From NCBI RefSeq assembly GCF_000732615.1, contig NZ_JPGL01000010.1, positions 124,001-188,000 of the forward strand: DNA of 64,000 bases, in the 5' to 3' direction. Shown piece by piece: positions 17,022 to 27,490 of the stretch. This DNA comes from Burkholderia paludis (GTDB taxonomy: Bacteria > Pseudomonadota > Gammaproteobacteria > Burkholderiales > Burkholderiaceae). Position numbers and translations under genes: made by a program. Within the stretch, counting starts at the first letter, position 1; each line of letters opens with the position of its first letter. The notes below the pieces were generated by a model. It did not search any database and was not told the origin of the DNA. It was given only the letters and a program-made list of their open reading frames with translations.

Positions 17022-18350
17022 TCAGCCGCGCAGCGATTCGAGGTACGCGCGGCCCTTGTCCGCGTCGTAGCGGCCTTCCCATTTCGCGATGACGAGCGGC
17101 GCGAGTGCGTTGCCGACGACGTTCAGCGCGGTGCGGCCCATGTCCATGATCCGGTCGACGCCGGCGATGAACGCCAGCCCTTCGAGCGGCAACCCGGCGC
17201 TCGCGAGCGTCGCGAGCATGATCACGAACATGAAGCCCGGCACGCCGGCGGCTCCCTTCGACGTGACGACCATGGTCAGCGTCAGCAGGATCTGCTGCTG
17301 CCAGCCGAGATGCACGCCGTAGAGCTGCGCGACGAACAGCGTGCCGATGCCGAGATAGATCGACGCACCGTCGAGGTTGAACGTGTAGCCGGTGGGCACC
17401 ACGAACGTCGTGATGCTCTTCGGCACGCCGTAGTCCTCCATCTTCTTCATCAACTGCGGCAGCACCGTCGCCGAACTGCAGGTCGAGAACGCGATGATCA
17501 GCTCGTCCTTGATCACGCGCAGCAGCGTGAAGATGCGGAACCCGAACAGCCGCGCGGTCAGGCCGAGCACCGCGATCCCGAACACCAGGATCGCGAAGTA
17601 CGTCACGGCGACCAGCTTCAGCAGCGGCATCAGCGACCCGAAACCGAAGCTCGCGACCGTGACCGCGATCAGCGCGAATACGCCGACGGGCGCATAGCGC
17701 ATCACCATGTTCGTCACCTTGAACATCGCGTCGGCGACGCCCTTGAGCATCGCGAGCACCGGCTTGCGGTGCTCTTCCGGGACCGATTGCAGACCGAGCC
17801 CGAACAGCAGCGAGAAGAAGATCACCGGCAACAGGTCGCCCTTCGCCATCGACGCGACGATGTTGTCGGGAATGATGCCGAGCACCAGCGCCATCAACCC
17901 GTGGTGCGCCTGCTGCACCTGCTGCGTCGCTTGCTGGTAGCGGGAAATGTCGGTGTGCCCGAGCTGCGACATGTCGGTGCCGACGCCCGGCTGCAGCACG
18001 TTGCCGATCACGAGCCCGAGCACGATCGCGATCGTGGTGATCACCTCGAAATAGAGCAGCGTCTTCAGGCCGATGCGGCCGAGCGACTTGCCGTCGCCCA
18101 CCCCGGCGATGCCGATCACCATGCTCGTGAACACGATCGGCACGACGATCATCCGCACCAGCCTGATGAAGATGTCGCCGGCCGGCTGAAGCAACCCGGA
18201 AACGGCGGCGTCGCGCAACGACGGGAACCGGTTCAGGACGAGCCCGGTCGCGATGCCGATGACGAGCCCGATGGCGATCTGCCATGCAAGACCGATGCGC
18301 GGCTTGCGCGCCGCTTCGTGGACGGGCGGGGAGTCGATGACGGTGTCCAT
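17022..18350 (-). CDS. Dicarboxylate/amino acid:cation symporter (DAACS family)
   Basis: A 442-residue membrane protein (MDTVIDSPPVHEAARKPRIG) with GGAG before the ATG. DAACS signatures are clear: IRLVRMIVVPIVFTSMVIG early, the serine-rich hairpin STCSSATVLPQLMKK, the NLDGASIYLGIGTLF motif, and GVPGFMFVIMLATLAS plus DRIMDMGRTALNVVGN near the end. These bind substrate and Na+/H+ in GltP/DctA proteins. It takes up glutamate, aspartate or C4-dicarboxylates in its known relatives; here the co-transcribed aminotransferase suggests an amino acid or analogue. A LysR regulator is divergent. Confidence 0.92.
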   Translation of the reverse strand: MDTVIDSPPVHEAARKPRIGLAWQIAIGLVIGIATGLVLNRFPSLRDAAVSGLLQPAGDIFIRLVRMIVVPIVFTSMVIGIAGVGDGKSLGRIGLKTLLYFEVITTIAIVLGLVIGNVLQPGVGTDMSQLGHTDISRYQQATQQVQQAHHGLMALVLGIIPDNIVASMAKGDLLPVIFFSLLFGLGLQSVPEEHRKPVLAMLKGVADAMFKVTNMVMRYAPVGVFALIAVTVASFGFGSLMPLLKLVAVTYFAILVFGIAVLGLTARLFGFRIFTLLRVIKDELIIAFSTCSSATVLPQLMKKMEDYGVPKSITTFVVPTGYTFNLDGASIYLGIGTLFVAQLYGVHLGWQQQILLTLTMVVTSKGAAGVPGFMFVIMLATLASAGLPLEGLAFIAGVDRIMDMGRTALNVVGNALAPLVIAKWEGRYDADKGRAYLESLRG

Positions 18351-18466
18351 GCTGTCTCCGGAAATGAGGGGGCGATCGAACGCCGGGGGCGATGCGGCGC
18401 GCTTTCTGACGAGTGCACGCGTCGGGCAACGCAACGGGAGAACCTTAAGCGGCCGAAACAGGTAAA

Positions 18467-18502
18467 AAAAGCGATTTTTTGATATGCGAAAATATCGCTT
18501 TT
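18467..18502. promoter_or_regulatory. Inverted repeat in the symporter/LysR divergent region
   Basis: Arms AAAAGCGAT (18467-18475) and ATCGCTTTT (18494-18502), with a nested GATAT-N6-ATATC palindrome at 18481-18496. The AT-rich dyad, just upstream of the LysR start and facing the symporter operon, fits a LysR binding site. Confidence 0.55.
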
Positions 18503-18525
18503 ATTCATCTATCGAGCGACAGACG

Positions 18526-19557
18526 ATGCTCACGTTCAAGCAGATGGAAGCGCTGTACTGGATCGTGCAACTCGGCACCTTCGACGCGGCGGCGACGCGT
18601 CTCAACACGACGCAGTCGGCCGTGTCGAAGCGGATCCAGGAACTCGAACGCGCGTTCGACCTGACCGTGTTCGACCGCGCTCATCGCAGCGCCCGGCTCA
18701 CCGACAAGGGCGCCGAACTGTTCGATCACGCGAAGGAGTTGCTCGAGCAGCGCGACCGCGTCGTCGAGCGGATGATTTCGAAGGAAGCGCTGGTGCGGCA
18801 CGTCCGGATCGGCGTGACCGAATTGACCGCGCTGACGTGGCTGCCGCGCCTGATTGCGGCGATCCAGGCCGCCTATCCACGGGTGCACGTCGAGGCGGAG
18901 GTGGACCTGACCGCGACGCTGCGCGAGCGGCTCGCGGCCGACACGATCGACCTGATCGTCGTCCCGCAGATTCACGCGACGGAATCGTTCGCGGCGACGG
19001 TGGTGGGCGAAGTCGACAATGCATGGATGTGCGCAGCCGGGCTCGTGCCGAAACGGAAGACGGCCCTCTCGCTGGCGGACATCGCCCAATTTCCGCTCAT
19101 CCTGCAAGGCAACCTGTCGGGCACGGGGCACCTGTACACGCGCTTCCTGCAGGAACACGGCGTCGCGATGCAGCGCGTGCTGACGAGCAACAGCCTGATC
19201 GCGCAGATCGGCCTGGCGCTGTCGGGGCTGGGCGTCAGCTATCTGCCGAAGGCATGCGTCGCGCACCTGGTCGCCTGCGAGGCGCTGAATATCGTGCGGA
19301 CTCGCCCGGCGCTGCCGCCGGTTCGCTACGTCGCACTGCATCGGCAGGGACAGGGGCAGACGCATACGCTGACGGCGGAGATCGTCCGGCTGGCAGCCCG
19401 GACCTGCGATTTCAGCACGAACCTGCTGGATCCGGGGGCGCACACCGTCGTCGATGCATCACGCATCGGCAAGGTTGCCGAAAACGTACGGGAGGGCCCG
19501 GGCGGGCCCTCCATGAACAGCACGCCGACCGTCAAGAAGCCGTCAGGCGGCCGGTAG
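18526..19557 (+). CDS. LysR-family transcriptional regulator
   Basis: From ATG 18526 (MLTFKQMEALYWIVQLGTFD) the HTH reads AAATRLNTTQSAVSKRIQEL, a standard LysR DNA-binding domain, followed by an effector domain (VRIGVTELTALTWLPRLIAA and GVSYLPKACVAHLV). The frame from ATG 18484 adds 14 residues without family support. The product, 343 residues, is about 35-40 longer than usual: the tail after NLLDPGAH is low-complexity and spans a strong hairpin, so the extra C-terminus may be recent read-through. It probably controls the divergent symporter-aminotransferase operon. Confidence 0.88.
   Translation: MLTFKQMEALYWIVQLGTFDAAATRLNTTQSAVSKRIQELERAFDLTVFDRAHRSARLTDKGAELFDHAKELLEQRDRVVERMISKEALVRHVRIGVTELTALTWLPRLIAAIQAAYPRVHVEAEVDLTATLRERLAADTIDLIVVPQIHATESFAATVVGEVDNAWMCAAGLVPKRKTALSLADIAQFPLILQGNLSGTGHLYTRFLQEHGVAMQRVLTSNSLIAQIGLALSGLGVSYLPKACVAHLVACEALNIVRTRPALPPVRYVALHRQGQGQTHTLTAEIVRLAARTCDFSTNLLDPGAHTVVDASRIGKVAENVREGPGGPSMNSTPTVKKPSGGR
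19491..19512 (+). terminator. Hairpin inside the 3' end of the LysR frame
   Basis: Nine-base arms GGAGGGCCC and GGGCCCTCC around a 4-base loop, about 45 bases before the annotated stop. Its place suggests that an ancestral, shorter LysR gene ended before it. Confidence 0.4.
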
Positions 19558-19604
19558 GCGGGCGCTCAGTGATACGGCGAAGCGGCGTACTCAAGCCGGG
19601 CCGC

Positions 19605-19637
19605 TCCCTTCGGCCACGAGTCCGCTGACCGAAGGGA
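19605..19637 (-). terminator. Hairpin between LysR gene and uvrA
   Basis: Arms TCCCTTCGG (19605-19613) and CCGAAGGGA (19629-19637) with a 15-base loop, placed between the convergent ends of the LysR gene and uvrA. A weak terminator candidate for either. Confidence 0.35.
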
Positions 19638-19679
19638 ACCGGCGCCCGGCAGCGGGCCTGCCGACGCGCGGCGTCGTGC

Positions 19680-22600
19680 TCAACCGACCCGCGCTTCGCC
19701 TTGCCGCGCCGCTTCGCCCTCGTCCCCGCCCGTGCGGGCGAGCACCGGCCGGAGCGCCTGCCCCGTGTGGCTCGCGGCCGTTTCCGCGAGCGCTTCCGGC
19801 GTCGCCGCCGCGACGATCTTGCCGCCGCCCACGCCGCCTTCCGGCCCGAGATCGATGATCCAGTCGGCTTCCGCGATCACGTCGAGGTCATGCTCGATCA
19901 CGACGACGCTGTGCCCCGCATCGACGAGCCGGTGCAGCACGCGGATCAGCTTCGCGACGTCCGCCATGTGCAGGCCGACCGTCGGCTCGTCGAGCACGTA
20001 CAGCGTATGCGGCGCCTTCTGGCCGCGCCGCGTGATGTCGTCGCGCACCTTCGTCAGCTCGGTGACGAGCTTGATGCGCTGCGCCTCGCCGCCGGACAGC
20101 GTCGGCGACGGCTGGCCGAGCGTCAGGTATCCGAGGCCGACATCCTTCATCAGTTGCAGCGGATGCGCGATGTTCGAGATCGGCGCGAAGAACTCCACCG
20201 CCTCGTCGATCTCCATCGTCAGCACGTCGCCGATGTTCCGGCCGCGCCACGTGACGGCGAGCGTCTCCGGGTTGAAGCGCTGCCCGTGACAGACGTCGCA
20301 CGGCACCTTGACGTCGGGCAGGAAGCTCATGCCGATCGTCCGCACGCCCTGGCCCTCGCACGCGGGGCAGCGCCCGTCGCCGGTGTTGAACGAGAAACGC
20401 GACGCCGTGTAGCCGCGCGCACGCGCTTCGAGCGTATCGGCGAACAGCTTGCGGATCGTGTCCCACACGCCGATATAGGTGGCCGGACACGAACGCGGCG
20501 TCTTGCCGATCGGCGTCTGGTCGACTTCGAGCACGCGGTCGATCTGTTCCCAGCCGCTCAGCGACTCGCAGCCCTGCCATGCATGCGTGATGTTCAGCGA
20601 CGGCCGCGGCGCGCTGCGCGCCAGCACGCTCGAGCGGCGGTTGGCGGCCGGCGCGTCCTGCTGCGCGGCCTTGCGCGCGCGCCGCGTGGCCGGCGACGAC
20701 AACACCGAGCGGCCGACCGCGTCGAGCAGGTTCGTCATCAGCACGTCGCGCGCGAGCGTCGACTTGCCCGACCCGCTCACGCCCGTCACCGCGACGAGCC
20801 GCGCGAGCGGAATGCCGACCGTGACGTCGCGCAGATTGTGCAGCCGGGCCCCGTGCACGGTCAGCCACGCGTCCGGCACCGCGGCCGCGCCCTTCCTGCC
20901 CGGCAGGCTCACGCTCCGGCGCGGCTGCAGCGGGTGCATCATCGGCTGTGCGAGCAGGCGCCCCGTCACCGAATCGGGCTGCGCGGCCAGATCCGCGACC
21001 GCGCCCTGCGCGACCAGCGTGCCGCCGCGCTTGCCCGCGCCCGGGCCGACGTCGATGATGTGATCGGCACGGCGGATCGTGTCCTCGTCATGCTCGACGA
21101 CCACGAGCGTGTTGCCCTTGTCGCCGAGCTTGCGCAGCGCGTCCAGCAGGATCTGGTTGTCGCGCGGATGCAGGCCGATCGTCGGTTCGTCGAGCACGTA
21201 GCACACGCCCTGCAGGTTGCTGCCGAGCTGCGCGGCGAGCCGGATGCGCTGCGCTTCGCCGCCCGACAGGCTCGGCGCCGCGCGATCGAGACTCAGGTAG
21301 CCGAGCCCGACTTCCTCGAGGAACGCGAGGCGGCTGCCGATCTCGCTGACGATGTCGCGCGCGATCTGCGCGTCGCGCCCGCTGAGTTCCAGCCCGTCGA
21401 TCCAGCGCCGCGTGTCCGACACCGTCCACTGCGCGACCTCGACGATCGGATGCGCATCGAACGTGACCGCGCGCGCGGACGGGTTCAGCCGGGTGCCGCC
21501 GCAATCCGGGCACGGCTCGTTGCCGACGCCTTCCGGTTCCTGCTCGTCCGACGGCAGCGTCTGCTCGCGGCCGCGATCGTCGCCGGCCAGCACCGTGTCG
21601 TCGTACGCCGCGCGCTGCTCGCGCGTGAGCGTGACGCCGGTGCCGACGCAGGTCGTGCACCAGCCATGCTTGCTGTTGTACGAGAACATCCGCGGATCGA
21701 GTTCCGGGTAGCTCGTGCCGCACACCGGGCAGGCGCGCTTGACCGACAGCACCTTGATCGTGCCGACGCGCGCGGTCGAATGATCGTTCCGCATCGCGTC
21801 GTGCAGCCCGTCGAGCGGCGCGAGCAGATGCATCACGCCCTTGCCCAGCTCGAGCGTTTCGTCGAGCGCGCGCCGCAACCCGGCTTCGTCGTCGGGCGAT
21901 ACGACAATGTCGGCCACCGGCAGCTCGATCGTGTGCTCGCGGAAGCGGTCGAGCTTCGGCCACGGATCGACCGGCACGAACTCGCCGTCGACGCGCAGAT
22001 GCGTGCTGCCGCGCGCCTTCGCCCACTTCGCGAGATCCGTATAGACGCCCTTGCGGTTGACGACGAGCGGCGCGAGCAACCCGACGTGCTCGCCGCGATG
22101 GTCGCGCAGCAACTGCGCGGCGATCGATTCGACCGATTGGGACGTGACCGGCGTACCGTCGTGGATGCAATGCTGCAGGCCGAGCTTCACGTACAGCAGC
22201 CGCAGGAAATGCCAGACCTCCGACGTGGTCGCGACCGTACTCTTGCGGCCGCCGCGCGACAGCCGCTGCTCGATCGCGACGGTCGGCGGAATGCCGTACA
22301 CCGCGTCGACCTCGGGGCGCCCGGCCGGCTGCACGATCGAACGCGCATACGCGTTCAGCGATTCGAGGTAGCGGCGCTGGCCCTCGTGGAACAGGATGTC
22401 GAACGCGAGCGTCGACTTGCCGGAACCCGACACGCCGGTGATCACGTTGAACTTGCCGTGCGGGATGTCGACGTCGAGCGCCTTCAGGTTGTGCTCGCGC
22501 GCGTTGACGATCCGCACGACGTCCTCGCCTTCGATCGCGCGCCGTTCGCGCGCCGCGTTCAGCACCGCCTGCAGCGGCACGCCTTCGTCGGCCGGCGCCC

Positions 22601-25583
22601 GGTCGGCATCCATCGCGCGATCGTATTGCAGCAGCGCCACGCCCGTATGCGATTCGGCACAGGCCTTCACGTCGTCGGGCGTGCCCGCGCACAGCACGCG
22701 GCCGCCGCCGTCGCCGCCTTCCGGGCCGAGATCGATCAGCCAGTCGGCCGCGCGGATCACGTCGAGGTTGTGCTCGATCACGATCAGCGAATGGCCGGCC
22801 GCGAGCAGCTTGCCGAACGCCTGCATCAGCTTCGCGATGTCGTCGAAGTGCAGCCCGGTGGTCGGCTCGTCGAACATGAACAGCTTGGCCCGCGCGATGC
22901 GCGCCTCTTCCGTGACGACCCGGCGCCCGTTGCCGGCCGCCGCGGATTCGGCCAGGAAGCCTGCCAGCTTCAGGCGCTGCGCCTCACCGCCCGACAGCGT
23001 CGGCACCGGCTGGCCGAGCTTCACGTATTCGAGGCCGACGTCGACGATCGGCTGCAGCACGCGCAGCACCTCGGCGTCCGTCGCGAAAAACGCCGCCGCC
23101 TCGCTGACGGTCAGGTCGAGCACGTCGGCAATGCTCAGCGCGCGGCCGTCGCGCTCGAGGCGTACCTCGAGGATCTCGGCGCGGTAGCGGCTGCCGTCGC
23201 AATCCGGGCAGCGCAGGTAGACGTCGCTCAGGAACTGCATCTCGATGTGCTCGAAGCCCGAGCCGCCGCACGTCGGGCAACGGCCGTCGCCCGAGTTGAA
23301 GCTGAACGTGCCGGCGCCGTAGCCGCGTTGCAGCGCGAGCGGCGCCTTCGCGAACAGCTTGCGGATCTCGTCGAACGCGCCGACATAGCTCGCCGGGTTC
23401 GAACGCGTGGTCTTGCCGATCGGCGACTGGTCGACGAACACGACGTCGCCCACCTGGTCCGCGCCGGTGAGGCCGCGATACGCGCCCGGCGACTCGGTCG
23501 CCTTGCCGTGGTGCCGCGCCATCGCCGGATAGAGCACGTCCTGCAGCAGCGTGGATTTGCCGGACCCCGACACGCCCGTCACGCAGACGAGCCGCTGCAG
23601 CGGAATCTCGACCGTCACGTCGCGCAGGTTGTGTTCGGTCGCGCCGTCGAGCACGATGCGCGGCGTGTGCGCGTCGACCGGCCGGCGCGCCCAGTTCGAC
23701 GCATGCGCGACATGCTTGCGGCCGCCGAGATACTCGCCGGTCAGCGTGTGCGCCGACCGGATGTCGCCCGGCGTGCCGTCGTAGACGATCGTGCCGCCGC
23801 GCTCGCCCGGGCCGGGCCCCATGTCGATCAGCCGGTCGGCCGCGAGCATCACGGAGGGATCGTGCTCGACGACGACCAGCGTATTGCCCGCGTCGCGCAG
23901 CCGCTGCATCGCCTCGACGATCCGCGTGAGATCGCGCGGATGCAGCCCGATGCTCGGCTCGTCGAGCACGAACAGCGTTTTCGTGAGCGACGTGCCGAGC
24001 GCCGTCGTCAGGTTGATCCGCTGAACCTCCCCGCCCGACAGCGTGCGGCTCTGCCGGTCGAGCGTCAGGTAGCCGAGCCCGACGTCGCACAGGTATTTGA
24101 GACGCGTGCGCACCTCGGCGAGCAGCAGCTTCAGCGCGTCGTCGAGCAGCGCGCTCGGCAGGCTGATTCCGTCGAAGAAGCGGCGGATGCGCTCGATCGG
24201 CAGCAGCATCAGGTCGTGCACGGTCAGGCCCGGCAGCGCCTCGAGCTGCGCGCGGCTCCAGTCGACGCCGCGCGGCATGAAACGGCCGGCCGGCGCGAGC
24301 ACAGCGTCGGCGTTCTCTTTCGAGCCGAGCCGCCACTGCAGCGATTCCGTCTTCAGGCGCGCGCCGCCGCAGACCTCGCACGGCGTGTAGCTGCGGTATT
24401 TCGACAGCAGCACGCGGATGTGCATCTTGTACGCTTTCGATTCGAGGTAGCCGAAGAAGCGCTTCACGCCGTACCACTGGCTCTGCCACTTGCCGTTCCA
24501 TTCCGGCGAGCCGTTGACGACCCAGTCGCGCTCGGCGTCCGACAGCTCGGACCACGGCGTATCGCGCGGGATGCCGGCCTTCGCCGCGTAGCGCATCAGG
24601 TCGTCCTGGCATTCCTTCCAGGCGGGCGTCTGCATCGGCTTGATCGCGCCGCCGCGCAGCGTCTTGCGCGCGTCGGGAATCACGAGGCCGAGATCGACGC
24701 CGATCACGCGGCCGAAGCCGCGGCAGGTCTCGCACGCGCCGTACGCCGAGTTGAACGAGAACAGCGCCGCCTGCGGCTCCGCGTAGCGCAGGTCGCTATC
24801 GGGATCGTGGAGCCCGGTGGAGAAGCGCCACACCTGCGGCTCGGCCGCCGCGGATTCCGCGTTGCCCGGCTCCGGCGCGAGCACGTACACGTTCACGCGC
24901 CCGCCGCCGCGCTTGAGCGACGCCTCGATCGCCTCGACGACCCGCACCTTGTCCGCCTGCTGCACGCGGAAGCGGTCGGCCACCACGTCGAGCACCTTGC
25001 GCGGCCCGGTGGGCGACGCGACCTCGCGCTGCGCCTGCACGCGCGTGTAGCCGCTCGCGGACAGCCACTGCGCAACCTCGTCGTCGGACGCCGTTTCGGG
25101 CAGCTCGACCGGGAACGTGACGACGACGCGCGGATCGTCCGCCCGCGTGCGCGCGACGAGATCCGCGTAGATCGTTTCCGGCGAGTCGTGCCGCACCGCC
25201 CGCGCGGTCTTGCGGTCGAACAGCTCGGCCGCGCGCGCGTACAGCAGCTTCAGGTGATCGTTCAGCTCGGTCATCGTGCCGACGGTCGAGCGCGAACTGC
25301 GCACCGGGTTGGTCTGGTCGATCGCGATCGCGGGCGGCACGCCGTCGACGCGCTCGACCTGCGGGCGATCCATCCGGTCGAGGAACTGCCGCGCGTACGC
25401 GCTGAACGTCTCGACATAGCGCCGCTGGCCTTCCGCGTACAGCGTATCGAACACGAGGCTCGACTTGCCGGAACCCGACGGGCCGGTGACGACCGTCATT
25501 TCGCCGGTGCGCAGGTCGAGATCGACATTCTTGAGGTTGTGCTGACGTGCTCCGCGAATGCGGATCAGATTGCTGGATGCCAA
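19680..25583 (-). CDS. Double-length UvrA (tandem fused excinuclease ABC subunit A)
   Basis: 1967 residues, twice a normal UvrA (about 940-950). It reads as two complete UvrA proteins head to tail: four P-loops at about residues 39, 671, 1051 and 1603 (GPSGSGKS once, then GVSGSGKS three times), and four ABC signatures ([48 protein letters not shown]) with Walker B ending DEP. Zinc-finger-like CxxC pairs occur in both halves ([58 protein letters not shown]). A UvrA dimer finds DNA damage for UvrB; this chain could form an internal dimer. A LexA box about 130 bases upstream implies SOS control. Normal uvrA is expected elsewhere. Confidence 0.93.
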   Translation of the reverse strand: MASSNLIRIRGARQHNLKNVDLDLRTGEMTVVTGPSGSGKSSLVFDTLYAEGQRRYVETFSAYARQFLDRMDRPQVERVDGVPPAIAIDQTNPVRSSRSTVGTMTELNDHLKLLYARAAELFDRKTARAVRHDSPETIYADLVARTRADDPRVVVTFPVELPETASDDEVAQWLSASGYTRVQAQREVASPTGPRKVLDVVADRFRVQQADKVRVVEAIEASLKRGGGRVNVYVLAPEPGNAESAAAEPQVWRFSTGLHDPDSDLRYAEPQAALFSFNSAYGACETCRGFGRVIGVDLGLVIPDARKTLRGGAIKPMQTPAWKECQDDLMRYAAKAGIPRDTPWSELSDAERDWVVNGSPEWNGKWQSQWYGVKRFFGYLESKAYKMHIRVLLSKYRSYTPCEVCGGARLKTESLQWRLGSKENADAVLAPAGRFMPRGVDWSRAQLEALPGLTVHDLMLLPIERIRRFFDGISLPSALLDDALKLLLAEVRTRLKYLCDVGLGYLTLDRQSRTLSGGEVQRINLTTALGTSLTKTLFVLDEPSIGLHPRDLTRIVEAMQRLRDAGNTLVVVEHDPSVMLAADRLIDMGPGPGERGGTIVYDGTPGDIRSAHTLTGEYLGGRKHVAHASNWARRPVDAHTPRIVLDGATEHNLRDVTVEIPLQRLVCVTGVSGSGKSTLLQDVLYPAMARHHGKATESPGAYRGLTGADQVGDVVFVDQSPIGKTTRSNPASYVGAFDEIRKLFAKAPLALQRGYGAGTFSFNSGDGRCPTCGGSGFEHIEMQFLSDVYLRCPDCDGSRYRAEILEVRLERDGRALSIADVLDLTVSEAAAFFATDAEVLRVLQPIVDVGLEYVKLGQPVPTLSGGEAQRLKLAGFLAESAAAGNGRRVVTEEARIARAKLFMFDEPTTGLHFDDIAKLMQAFGKLLAAGHSLIVIEHNLDVIRAADWLIDLGPEGGDGGGRVLCAGTPDDVKACAESHTGVALLQYDRAMDADRAPADEGVPLQAVLNAARERRAIEGEDVVRIVNAREHNLKALDVDIPHGKFNVITGVSGSGKSTLAFDILFHEGQRRYLESLNAYARSIVQPAGRPEVDAVYGIPPTVAIEQRLSRGGRKSTVATTSEVWHFLRLLYVKLGLQHCIHDGTPVTSQSVESIAAQLLRDHRGEHVGLLAPLVVNRKGVYTDLAKWAKARGSTHLRVDGEFVPVDPWPKLDRFREHTIELPVADIVVSPDDEAGLRRALDETLELGKGVMHLLAPLDGLHDAMRNDHSTARVGTIKVLSVKRACPVCGTSYPELDPRMFSYNSKHGWCTTCVGTGVTLTREQRAAYDDTVLAGDDRGREQTLPSDEQEPEGVGNEPCPDCGGTRLNPSARAVTFDAHPIVEVAQWTVSDTRRWIDGLELSGRDAQIARDIVSEIGSRLAFLEEVGLGYLSLDRAAPSLSGGEAQRIRLAAQLGSNLQGVCYVLDEPTIGLHPRDNQILLDALRKLGDKGNTLVVVEHDEDTIRRADHIIDVGPGAGKRGGTLVAQGAVADLAAQPDSVTGRLLAQPMMHPLQPRRSVSLPGRKGAAAVPDAWLTVHGARLHNLRDVTVGIPLARLVAVTGVSGSGKSTLARDVLMTNLLDAVGRSVLSSPATRRARKAAQQDAPAANRRSSVLARSAPRPSLNITHAWQGCESLSGWEQIDRVLEVDQTPIGKTPRSCPATYIGVWDTIRKLFADTLEARARGYTASRFSFNTGDGRCPACEGQGVRTIGMSFLPDVKVPCDVCHGQRFNPETLAVTWRGRNIGDVLTMEIDEAVEFFAPISNIAHPLQLMKDVGLGYLTLGQPSPTLSGGEAQRIKLVTELTKVRDDITRRGQKAPHTLYVLDEPTVGLHMADVAKLIRVLHRLVDAGHSVVVIEHDLDVIAEADWIIDLGPEGGVGGGKIVAAATPEALAETAASHTGQALRPVLARTGGDEGEAARQGEARVG

Positions 25584-25703
25584 TTTGCCTGCCCGTCTGA
25601 ATGAGTTAGCCAGAGTTCACGGTGCCGGAACGCTGCGGCGGATGCCCGCAGGCGCGGCGCGCGCGCCGCGGGGGTGCGCCCGCGCGGCTCGAATTCGACG
25701 GAT

Positions 25704-25725
25704 ACTATACTGTATATTCATACAG
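25704..25725 (-). promoter_or_regulatory. LexA (SOS) box and -10 element of the long uvrA
   Basis: CTGTATATTCATACAG at 25710-25725 matches the proteobacterial LexA consensus CTG-N10-CAG with an AT-rich core. On the minus strand a TATAGT -10-like hexamer (25709-25704) directly follows, so LexA bound here would cover the uvrA promoter. The gene starts at 25583. Confidence 0.85.
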
Positions 25726-25730
25726 TTTTC

Positions 25731-25754
25731 CATGACGACCCTGAGGTCGTCATG
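25731..25754 (-). terminator. Hairpin after the cytochrome oxidase operon
   Basis: A perfect 10-bp stem (CATGACGACC / GGTCGTCATG) with a 4-base loop, 34 bases past the last oxidase gene and just before the SOS promoter. There is no U run; it may insulate uvrA from the oxidase operon. Confidence 0.5.
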
Positions 25755-25787
25755 GGCAGGCGGCCGTGCAACGCGCTGCCGCCTGCC

Positions 25788-26129
25788 TCACCGGAAGAAG
25801 AGTTCCCGCACGCCGAGCGTGTGATGCGCCTCGGCGGCCATCAGCACCATGAGCACCAGCAGGCACAGCGGCGGGATCAGGATCGCATACACCAGCGCCA
25901 GCCGCTCCCACAGCATGTGCATGAAGACCGACACGATCAGCCCGGCCTTGGCGATCATCAGCGCGACGATCAGCCCCCAGCGCGGCAGGCCCTGCACGCG
26001 GAAGTAGTCGACCAGGTAGGACATCGTGCTCAGCAGGAACAGCAGGCCCCAGATCTTCAGGTACAGGCCGACCGGATGCTGCTGGCCGTGCGCGGGGCCG
26101 GGTCGACCGGCGGGATCGGCAGGATTCAT
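25788..26129 (-). CDS. Cytochrome c oxidase subunit IV family protein
   Basis: A 113-residue membrane protein with three predicted helices: LYLKIWGLLFLLSTMSYLVD, WGLIVALMIAKAGLIVSVFM and LVYAILIPPLCLLVLMVLMA. The HMLWERLALVYA segment matches the COX4_pro/CyoD-type small subunit of bacterial heme-copper oxidases, which stabilises the complex. It is the last gene of the oxidase operon, 6 bases after subunit III. Confidence 0.85.
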   Translation of the reverse strand: MNPADPAGRPGPAHGQQHPVGLYLKIWGLLFLLSTMSYLVDYFRVQGLPRWGLIVALMIAKAGLIVSVFMHMLWERLALVYAILIPPLCLLVLMVLMAAEAHHTLGVRELFFR

Positions 26130-26135
26130 GGCCCG

Positions 26136-26882
26136 TCACCACAAGTAGAACAGCGCGAAGATGAACACCCACACCAGGTCGACGAAATGCCAGTACAGGC
26201 CGGCAATCTCGACGATCTGGAAATTGCCGTGCGCGTCGAACCCCGGCCGCCGGATCCTGCGCGCGACCAGCAGCAGGTAGATCACGCCGCAGGTCACGTG
26301 AAAGCCGTGGAATCCGGTGATCGCGAAAAAGCACGCGCCGAACTGCGCCGCGCCCAGCGGGTTGCCCCATGGCCGGATCCCTTCGTGGACGATCAGCTTG
26401 GTCCATTCGAGGGCCTGCATCGACACGAAGGTCGCGCCCAGCAGCGCGGTCGCGAGCAGCAGCGCGCCGGCGCGCCGGGCGTTGCGCCGGTAGCCGAAGT
26501 TGACCGCCATCGCCATGGTGCCGCTGCTCGTGATCAGGATGAACGTCATGACGGCGATCAGCAGCAGCGGCACGTCGAGGCCGCCCACCGTGAGCGCGAA
26601 CACCCGGGACGTATCGGGCCACGGCGCGGTGGTCGAGATGCGCACCGTCATGTAGCCGATCAGGAAGCTGCTGAAGACGAAGGTGTCCGACAGCAGGAAG
26701 ATCCACATCATCGCCTTGCCCCACGGCACCTTGAAGGCTTCGCGGTCGGCCGACCAGTCCGCGACGATGCCGCGCCAGCCGTCGGGCCCGCCATCGGGCG
26801 ACGCGGGCGCGGCCGGTTCGCCGCCGGAGGCACCGGATGCACCGGATGCACCGGATGCACCGGGGAGCACGGGCGAGGTCAT
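26136..26882 (-). CDS. Heme-copper oxidase subunit III
   Basis: 248 residues from ATG 26882, whose ATGA overlaps the upstream gene's stop. After a low-complexity Gly-Ala-Ser N-terminus come helices with WIFLLSDTFVFSSFLIGYM, LDVPLLLIAVMTFILITSSG, LEWTKLIVHEG, GFHGFHVTCGVIYLLLV and GLYWHFVDLVWVFIFALFYL. The last two (H-x-FHGFHV and YWHFVDxVW) are subunit III hallmarks. Subunit III keeps the oxidase stable during turnover. Its N-terminus is encoded by 9-bp tandem repeats that can expand in frame. Confidence 0.92.
   Translation of the reverse strand: MTSPVLPGASGASGASGASGGEPAAPASPDGGPDGWRGIVADWSADREAFKVPWGKAMMWIFLLSDTFVFSSFLIGYMTVRISTTAPWPDTSRVFALTVGGLDVPLLLIAVMTFILITSSGTMAMAVNFGYRRNARRAGALLLATALLGATFVSMQALEWTKLIVHEGIRPWGNPLGAAQFGACFFAITGFHGFHVTCGVIYLLLVARRIRRPGFDAHGNFQIVEIAGLYWHFVDLVWVFIFALFYLW
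26831..26857. repeat. 9-bp in-frame tandem repeat in subunit III
   Basis: Three perfect copies of caccggatg followed by one diverged copy. On the coding strand they encode Gly-Ala-Ser triplets; copy number changes by slippage would keep the frame. Confidence 0.7.
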
Positions 26883-27490
26883 GGCGCGGCTCCGTACAGC
26901 GGCCCGCAGATATCGGCGACGATTCCGGGGGTGAGCCACCACATCGCGGCCAGCAGCGCGAGCCAGACAGCCAGCAGGAAATGCCAGTAGAGCGCGCAGA
27001 GCGCGATGGCGCGCCCGACCCGCGGCGGATCCGCGCGCCGCAGGCGCGCGACCGTCATGCCCCACGCCGCCAGCCCGCCCAGCACATGCAGCCCGTGCAG
27101 GCCGGTCAGCAGGTAAAGGAAGCTGTCGGAGGGATTGACGGCCACGGTCTGCCCGGCCGCGGCCAGCTGGCGCCACGCGCTCAGTTGCCCGATCACGAAC
27201 AGGGCCGCCAGCACGCCGCCCGCCACGAGCCACGCCGCGCGGTACGGGCCCGTCCGCCGCGCCCGCTGCATGGCCGCGCCGGCCAGCGCCAGCACGACGG
27301 TGTTCCACCACAGCAGCGCCGGATGCGGGACCGGCTGCCAGTCGGGCTCGCGCATGCGCATCCCGTAGGCGAGCAGCAGCAACGCAAACAGCGTCGTGGC
27401 CACGGCCATGAAGACGAACAGGCCGGTGCGCCCCGCATTCGGCAGCGCCGGGCGCGCGTCGGGCGCGAAGGGGCGCGGCAGCGTGGTCAT
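26879..27490 (-). CDS. Second subunit III-like oxidase protein
   Basis: 203 residues from ATG 27490. The helices include LFVFMAVATTLFALLLLAYG, NTVVLALAGAAM, the conserved LTGLHGLHVLGGLAAWGMTV and ALCALYWHFLLAVWLALLAA. The GLHGLHVLGG and YWHFLLAVW motifs are those of the subunit III superfamily (CtaE/CyoC-like), though the protein is shorter than the next one in the operon. It overlaps subunit I upstream and subunit III downstream by 4 bases at each end, so all three are translationally coupled. Whether both subunit III-like proteins enter one complex is unknown. Confidence 0.82.
   Translation of the reverse strand: MTTLPRPFAPDARPALPNAGRTGLFVFMAVATTLFALLLLAYGMRMREPDWQPVPHPALLWWNTVVLALAGAAMQRARRTGPYRAAWLVAGGVLAALFVIGQLSAWRQLAAAGQTVAVNPSDSFLYLLTGLHGLHVLGGLAAWGMTVARLRRADPPRVGRAIALCALYWHFLLAVWLALLAAMWWLTPGIVADICGPLYGAAP

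Noticed and set aside
19701..25604. 1967-residue plus-strand open frame opposite uvrA
   Set aside because: Arg/Ala/His-rich with no motifs; an antisense artefact of third-position GC bias. The uvrA strand has all family motifs.
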